Positions 32,325 through 35,907 of a stretch of DNA of 35,907 bases are shown one piece after another; the first letter of the stretch is position 1; every line of letters starts with the position of its first letter. This stretch comes from Candidatus Kerfeldbacteria bacterium RIFCSPHIGHO2_12_FULL_48_17 (lineage in GTDB: Bacteria; Patescibacteriota; Patescibacteriia; HO2-48-17), in contig MHKD01000041.1 of the NCBI GenBank assembly GCA_001818775.1, positions 1-35,907 of the forward strand. Reading direction: 5' to 3'. The notes below the pieces were generated by a model. That model saw only the letters and a program-made list of their open reading frames with translations. It was not told the origin of the DNA and did not search any database. The position numbers and the translations under genes are program-made.

Positions 32325-33464
32325 ATGAGCGATTCAATATTGGACAAAATCATTACCAGTCAACAGGTGTCGGAAATACAGTCTTTTCAGGCAACGGAAA
32401 TTCTGAATCAGTTGCTGAGTAAGCTTTCTCAAAAAGAGGAGGATATTTTGCGTCGTCGTTTCGGTTTGCATGAAAGGGAACCGGAAACACTGGAAAATAT
32501 CGGCAAACACTACAATGTGACCCGTGAACGCATCCGTCAGATCGAAAGTTTGGGCGTGAAGCGGATGAAGGAAAAACCTGATTTCCGGTCAAAAATCGCA
32601 TCGGTTGAGCATGTGCTGACCACGGTTTTTCAGAAATCTGGCGGTTTTCTCACCGAAGAAAAATTGTTTGAAAAACTGCTTGGTGAATACAAAGAAGCGT
32701 ATGAAAGTCAGCGCGCCATTCTTTTTATACTCAGTCATTTACTTTCGGAAAAATTCCACAAACATGCGGCAAACGAAAAGACCCGCCATGCCTGGAAAGT
32801 ACTCAGCGCTTCACAAAGTTTTCTGGAAGAAGCCCTGGAACACCTGCATAATCTGATTGATACCCATGGAAAGCCACTGAAGTTCGAGGATGTGCATGAA
32901 AAGTTCTCACAGCATGAGTTCTATCAAAAACATCAGGATAAGCTGTCAGAAGATGTGCTGTCTTCTTTCCTGGATATAAGTCAAAAAATCGATAAAAATC
33001 CCTTTGACGAATACGGTTTGACCCACTGGGGCGCTATCTCACCCAAGCGAATGGACGACAAGATCTATCTCATCCTGAAGAAAGAAAGCAGGCCTTTACA
33101 CTTTACTGACATTGCGGAAAGAATTTCCAAGACGTTTAAAAAGCGCGCCTATCCGCCAACCGTGCATAATGAACTGATTCTGAACGCAGAGTATATCTTG
33201 GTTGGTCGCGGTATTTATGCGCTGAAAGAATGGGGGTATACATCCGGTGTGGTTGCCGATGTACTCGAGAACATTCTCAAACGCGAACAGCGACCGATGA
33301 CCCGTGAAGAACTGGTAAAGGCCGTACTCAAAGAACGTATCGTAAAACGCAACACGATTCACCTGGCGCTGACGAATAAAAAGAAATTCAAAAAGAACAG
33401 TGACAACGCCTATGAACTGAACGCAGAAACTCCCCAGACTCCAGCCGCGGACATGGCAAAATAA
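32325..33464 (+). CDS. Sigma-region-4 / HARE-HTH transcription factor
   Basis: I prefer ATG 32325 to an in-frame TTG at 32301, giving 379 residues. Residues 30-81 (LSQKEEDILRRRFGL to NVTRERIRQIESLGVKRM) match region 4.2 of primary sigma factors, the -35 helix-turn-helix, but regions 2 and 3 are absent. The middle is helical and unassigned. Residues 246-305 (LILKKESRPLHFTDIAERI to LVGRGIYALKEWGY) resemble a HARE-HTH domain as in RNA polymerase delta, and a further winged helix-like part follows. It probably binds DNA and polymerase as a regulator rather than as a full sigma factor. Confidence 0.75.
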   Translation: MSDSILDKIITSQQVSEIQSFQATEILNQLLSKLSQKEEDILRRRFGLHEREPETLENIGKHYNVTRERIRQIESLGVKRMKEKPDFRSKIASVEHVLTTVFQKSGGFLTEEKLFEKLLGEYKEAYESQRAILFILSHLLSEKFHKHAANEKTRHAWKVLSASQSFLEEALEHLHNLIDTHGKPLKFEDVHEKFSQHEFYQKHQDKLSEDVLSSFLDISQKIDKNPFDEYGLTHWGAISPKRMDDKIYLILKKESRPLHFTDIAERISKTFKKRAYPPTVHNELILNAEYILVGRGIYALKEWGYTSGVVADVLENILKREQRPMTREELVKAVLKERIVKRNTIHLALTNKKKFKKNSDNAYELNAETPQTPAADMAK

Positions 33465-33530
33465 ACAAGGGTTAAACAGCCAGGTCCACACGCCAAAATT
33501 CAAAAAAGAAAAATACATACCAGCAAAAGC

Positions 33531-34952
33531 ATGCCTGATTTTCTCATAAATATAGTGAGCCAAGGCGGAGACAACCCTTTCTCCGTATTTTGGTTTATTT
33601 TTACCAGTGGTGGCTGGATAGTCATGGATGCTGCCATGCTCTGGGTTCTGTATTTGGCATATTATGATCTGATTCAGAGCCGTTATGACAGAACGGTCAA
33701 ACATGTTTTGCTGGCCATAGATGTTCCCAAAGAGAATGAACAATCTTTTAAGGCCGTTGAGCAGATTTTTGCCACACTTTCGGGCGCGCATAAAGATCCC
33801 AACCTGACGGAAATTTACCTTGAAGGTGAATTTCAGCTCAGTTTCAGTTTTGAAATCGTCAGCATTGATGGCTATATTCAGTATATGGTCAGAACCCCAA
33901 AACGTTTCAGAAATCTCATAGAATCGGCGATATTCGCCCAGTACCCGGACGCGGAAATTACGGAAATAGAGGATTACACAAAAAACCTGCCGAAAGATAT
34001 TCCCAACGAAGAATGGGATCTCTATGGTGGCGAGTTCATCCAAACAGGCAGCCAGTATTACCCCATACGGACATGGTCAGAATTTGAAGATAAGGCCACG
34101 CAGACAACGGCTGATCCCATGGCTTCATTGCTGGAAATTATGGCCAGTTTGCCGCCCGGTGAACAGATATGGTTTCAGATCATCGTGACGCCGGTCAGCC
34201 ATAAGTGGAAAGATAAAGGCGATAAATTGGTAAAAAAATTGATTGGCGGCAAAGTTGAAACCGAGTATAATGCCTTTGAAAAAGTTTTGTATGGTACACT
34301 GAATACACTTGGTTTTATCAGCGAGCAAACGATTGGATATGGACCGACATCACCTGAAGAAAAAACAGATGCTCCACGGAGTCAAATGCTGTTTTTGAGT
34401 CCCGGTGAAAACGTGATCGTGGAAGCTCTCGAAAAAAAGCTCGCAAAAATAGGTTTTAGATGCCGGACACGGGCTTTATATATCGGTCGGCGTGAAACAT
34501 TCAGCAAGAAGAGAATAGTATCGCCGATTATCGGGGCCATTAAGCAATTCAACACCCACAACCTCGGGGGCCTAAAACCGGACCCAATCGTCAGCACCAA
34601 CAAAGCCGAATATTTTTTCAAACGATACAGGACACGGTTAAAGCAGGTGCGCATATACAGAGCCTTCCGCGACCGCAGTACCTGGATAGGTGCAGCCAAA
34701 GGCTATGGTATACTGAATATAGAAGAATTGGCGACACTGTGGCACTTCCCGCTCATCAACGTCAAGGCGCCGTCACTGGCCAAGTCGCTGGTCCGCACCA
34801 CCGAACCGCCAACCCGTTTACCGGTAACCCCACCTGGCGCGGAGAGAACAGCTCGGGGTATTCAGAGCAACCCATTAGGTGGTCAGGCGCTGCAGAGACA
34901 GCCGGGCGAAATCGGGCCTGCCGGTCCGCCAACCAATTTACCAATAGGTTAA
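33531..34952 (+). CDS. Membrane protein of unknown function, partner of the downstream ATPase
   Basis: I do not recognise the family by name. The 473-residue protein has one or two membrane segments within residues 15-50 (FWFIFTSGGWIVMDAAMLWVLYLAYY), then a long soluble part with alternating alpha and beta segments, some of it in duplicate (FQLSFSFEIVSIDGYIQYMV and IWFQIIVTPVSHKWK). The C-terminal 70 residues are Pro-rich and disordered. It directly precedes a VirD4/TraG-like ATPase gene with element F between. Proteins of this layout commonly pair with such ATPases in CPR genomes, so a role in DNA transfer or a pilus-like secretion device is likely but not shown. The ATG has no clear Shine-Dalgarno. 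Confidence 0.7.
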   Translation: MPDFLINIVSQGGDNPFSVFWFIFTSGGWIVMDAAMLWVLYLAYYDLIQSRYDRTVKHVLLAIDVPKENEQSFKAVEQIFATLSGAHKDPNLTEIYLEGEFQLSFSFEIVSIDGYIQYMVRTPKRFRNLIESAIFAQYPDAEITEIEDYTKNLPKDIPNEEWDLYGGEFIQTGSQYYPIRTWSEFEDKATQTTADPMASLLEIMASLPPGEQIWFQIIVTPVSHKWKDKGDKLVKKLIGGKVETEYNAFEKVLYGTLNTLGFISEQTIGYGPTSPEEKTDAPRSQMLFLSPGENVIVEALEKKLAKIGFRCRTRALYIGRRETFSKKRIVSPIIGAIKQFNTHNLGGLKPDPIVSTNKAEYFFKRYRTRLKQVRIYRAFRDRSTWIGAAKGYGILNIEELATLWHFPLINVKAPSLAKSLVRTTEPPTRLPVTPPGAERTARGIQSNPLGGQALQRQPGEIGPAGPPTNLPIG

Positions 34953-34956
34953 TATC

Positions 34957-35077
34957 AGGACTTACGCGTTTGCGTGCAGTTCAAGGCAAGCGCGAGGAGC
35001 ACAGCGAGGCGTACTAAAAAGTACGTCGAGCAAGCCCCGCAGCGCTAACGCAGAAATGCGCCAAACGCGTAAGTCCT
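34957..35077. mobile_element. Element F, 121-bp GC-richer inverted-repeat element
   Basis: AGGACTTACGCGTTT (34957-34971) and AAACGCGTAAGTCCT (35063-35077) are perfect inverted repeats. The inside holds a GTACT/AGTAC hairpin (35011-35024) flanked by pairing arms GAGGC and GTCGAGC. Its composition is unlike that of families A-C. It begins 4 bases after the stop of the membrane protein gene and ends 12 bases before the ATPase ATG, so it splits this gene pair. Confidence 0.72.
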
Positions 35078-35089
35078 AAAAACAAAAGT

Positions 35090-35907
35090 ATGCCGCATGA
35101 CAGACGACCCGCTGATGTCAAAGATATATCCTTTTTCGGTGAGACATTTTTCCGTAACCGCAGTGTTAAGTTCGGCATAAAAACCGACGACCGCCGCCGG
35201 CACATGTATGTCATAGGAAAAACCGGTATGGGAAAATCAACGCTGCTGGAAAACATGATCATTGATGATATCCGCGGCGGCAGGGGCGTGGCGGTTGTTG
35301 ATCCGCACGGTGATTTGGTGGAAAAAATTCTTGATTTTATTCCTTCATTTCGGGTCAACGATGTCGTGTATTTTAATCCAGCCGACGGTGATTACCCGAT
35401 AGCGTTTAATATTCTTGAAAATACCAATCCCGAATACAAAAACCTGATCGCATCCGGCTTGGTTGGTGTCTTTAAGAAAATCTGGGCAGATTCCTGGGGG
35501 CCGCGTTTGGAATACATCCTCATGAACTCAATTTTGGGACTCCTCGAAACGCCGAACACGACGCTTTTGGGCTTGCCGCGCTTATTGGTTGATAAAAAAT
35601 ACCGCCGGAAAATCGTCAACAACATCACCGATCCAGTGGTAAAATCGTTCTGGGTTGATGAATACGCCAACTATAACGATAAATTTCGCAATGAAGCCAT
35701 AGCTCCAATCCAAAACAAAATCGGTCAGTTTTTATCATCGGCGCTTATCCGCAACATTATCGCGCAGCCGAAATCAACCATTGATATTCGCGAAATCATG
35801 GACAGTAAAAAGATTATCCTCATGAATCTTGCCAAGGGGCGCATCGGTGAAGAGAATTCAGCGCTGCTCGGCGCCATGATGATCACCCGCATTCAGCTAG
35901 CTGCCAT
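35090..35907 (+). CDS. VirD4/TraG-like type IV secretion ATPase, cut by window end
   Basis: The frame opens at ATG 35090 (MPHDRRPADVKDISFFGE) and stays open to the last base, giving about 272 residues of an incomplete protein. Walker A is GKTGMGKST, and Walker B is VAVVDPHGD, followed by the helical insertion typical of conjugative coupling ATPases and by KIILMNLAKGRIGEENSALLGAMM. No N-terminal membrane segments are visible, so membrane contact may come through the preceding protein. It would power DNA or protein transfer. Relatives are frequent in CPR bacteria. The exact subclass (VirD4, VirB4 or HerA-like) cannot be fixed from the part seen. Confidence 0.82.
   Translation, partial: MPHDRRPADVKDISFFGETFFRNRSVKFGIKTDDRRRHMYVIGKTGMGKSTLLENMIIDDIRGGRGVAVVDPHGDLVEKILDFIPSFRVNDVVYFNPADGDYPIAFNILENTNPEYKNLIASGLVGVFKKIWADSWGPRLEYILMNSILGLLETPNTTLLGLPRLLVDKKYRRKIVNNITDPVVKSFWVDEYANYNDKFRNEAIAPIQNKIGQFLSSALIRNIIAQPKSTIDIREIMDSKKIILMNLAKGRIGEENSALLGAMMITRIQLAA

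Noticed and set aside
1-35907. CRISPR array, tRNA or rRNA genes, transposase or phage genes
   Set aside because: No regularly spaced direct repeats, no tRNA-like cloverleaf, no rRNA segment, and no transposase, integrase or phage structural motif was seen. The repeats present are dispersed inverted-repeat elements.

Overview
The window looks like a chromosomal segment of a Candidate Phyla Radiation / Patescibacteria genome, probably of the Parcubacteria group in the broad sense. This is inferred from gene content, not from a search. The indicators are a DUF4012 protein, a short EPS/wall glycosyltransferase operon, a VCBS-repeat L,D-transpeptidase, a sigma-region-4/HARE-HTH protein, and a conjugation-type ATPase paired with a large membrane protein. 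UGA is used as an ordinary stop, so the code is not the recoded one of Gracilibacteria or Absconditabacteria. Every convincing gene lies on the + strand.

Layout. 1-3165: a partial degenerate Nudix protein, recJ, an RNase HI gene and an RppH-like Nudix gene. 3174-3660: RNase P RNA with its own near-consensus promoter. 3833-13473: a surface-polysaccharide operon (polyprenyl glycosylphosphotransferase, three GT4-type glycosyltransferases, a Wzz-like protein, a DUF4012 protein) ending in the lipid II flippase murJ. 13490-16085: an EEP-family hydrolase and lepA. 16091-16440: structured intergenic DNA. 16474-18601: an ECF sigma factor, a probable membrane anti-sigma factor and a secreted coiled-coil protein. 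18764-19168: a probable new structured RNA followed by a 36-residue ORF. 19396-24237: ftsW-murG-murC-murB and a hibernation factor. 24720-32144: secA, a beta-propeller L,D-transpeptidase, secD and secF. 32258-33464: the sigma-4/HARE-HTH gene with a strong promoter. 33531-35907: a membrane protein and a VirD4/TraG-like ATPase cut by the window end.

The most unusual content is a set of short non-coding elements with terminal inverted repeats. Three families, called A, B and C here, have unrelated ends but nearly the same length (162 bp; one copy 161 bp) and related subterminal motifs. B and C also share an internal core. Nearly identical copies occur at A1/A2 and C1/C2, and most copies touch or overlap the stop codon of the gene before them. 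Three further inverted-repeat elements (D, E, F) are single copy here. No transposase is encoded in the window. Other points of interest are a SecD with an inserted parvulin-type domain whose order looks circularly permuted, and a structured RNA candidate with a CCCTCC loop.

Much of the window serves the cell envelope: EPS assembly, lipid II synthesis and flipping, septal wall synthesis, wall cross-linking and Sec export. Information-processing genes (recJ, RNase HI, rnpB, lepA, hpf) are interspersed.
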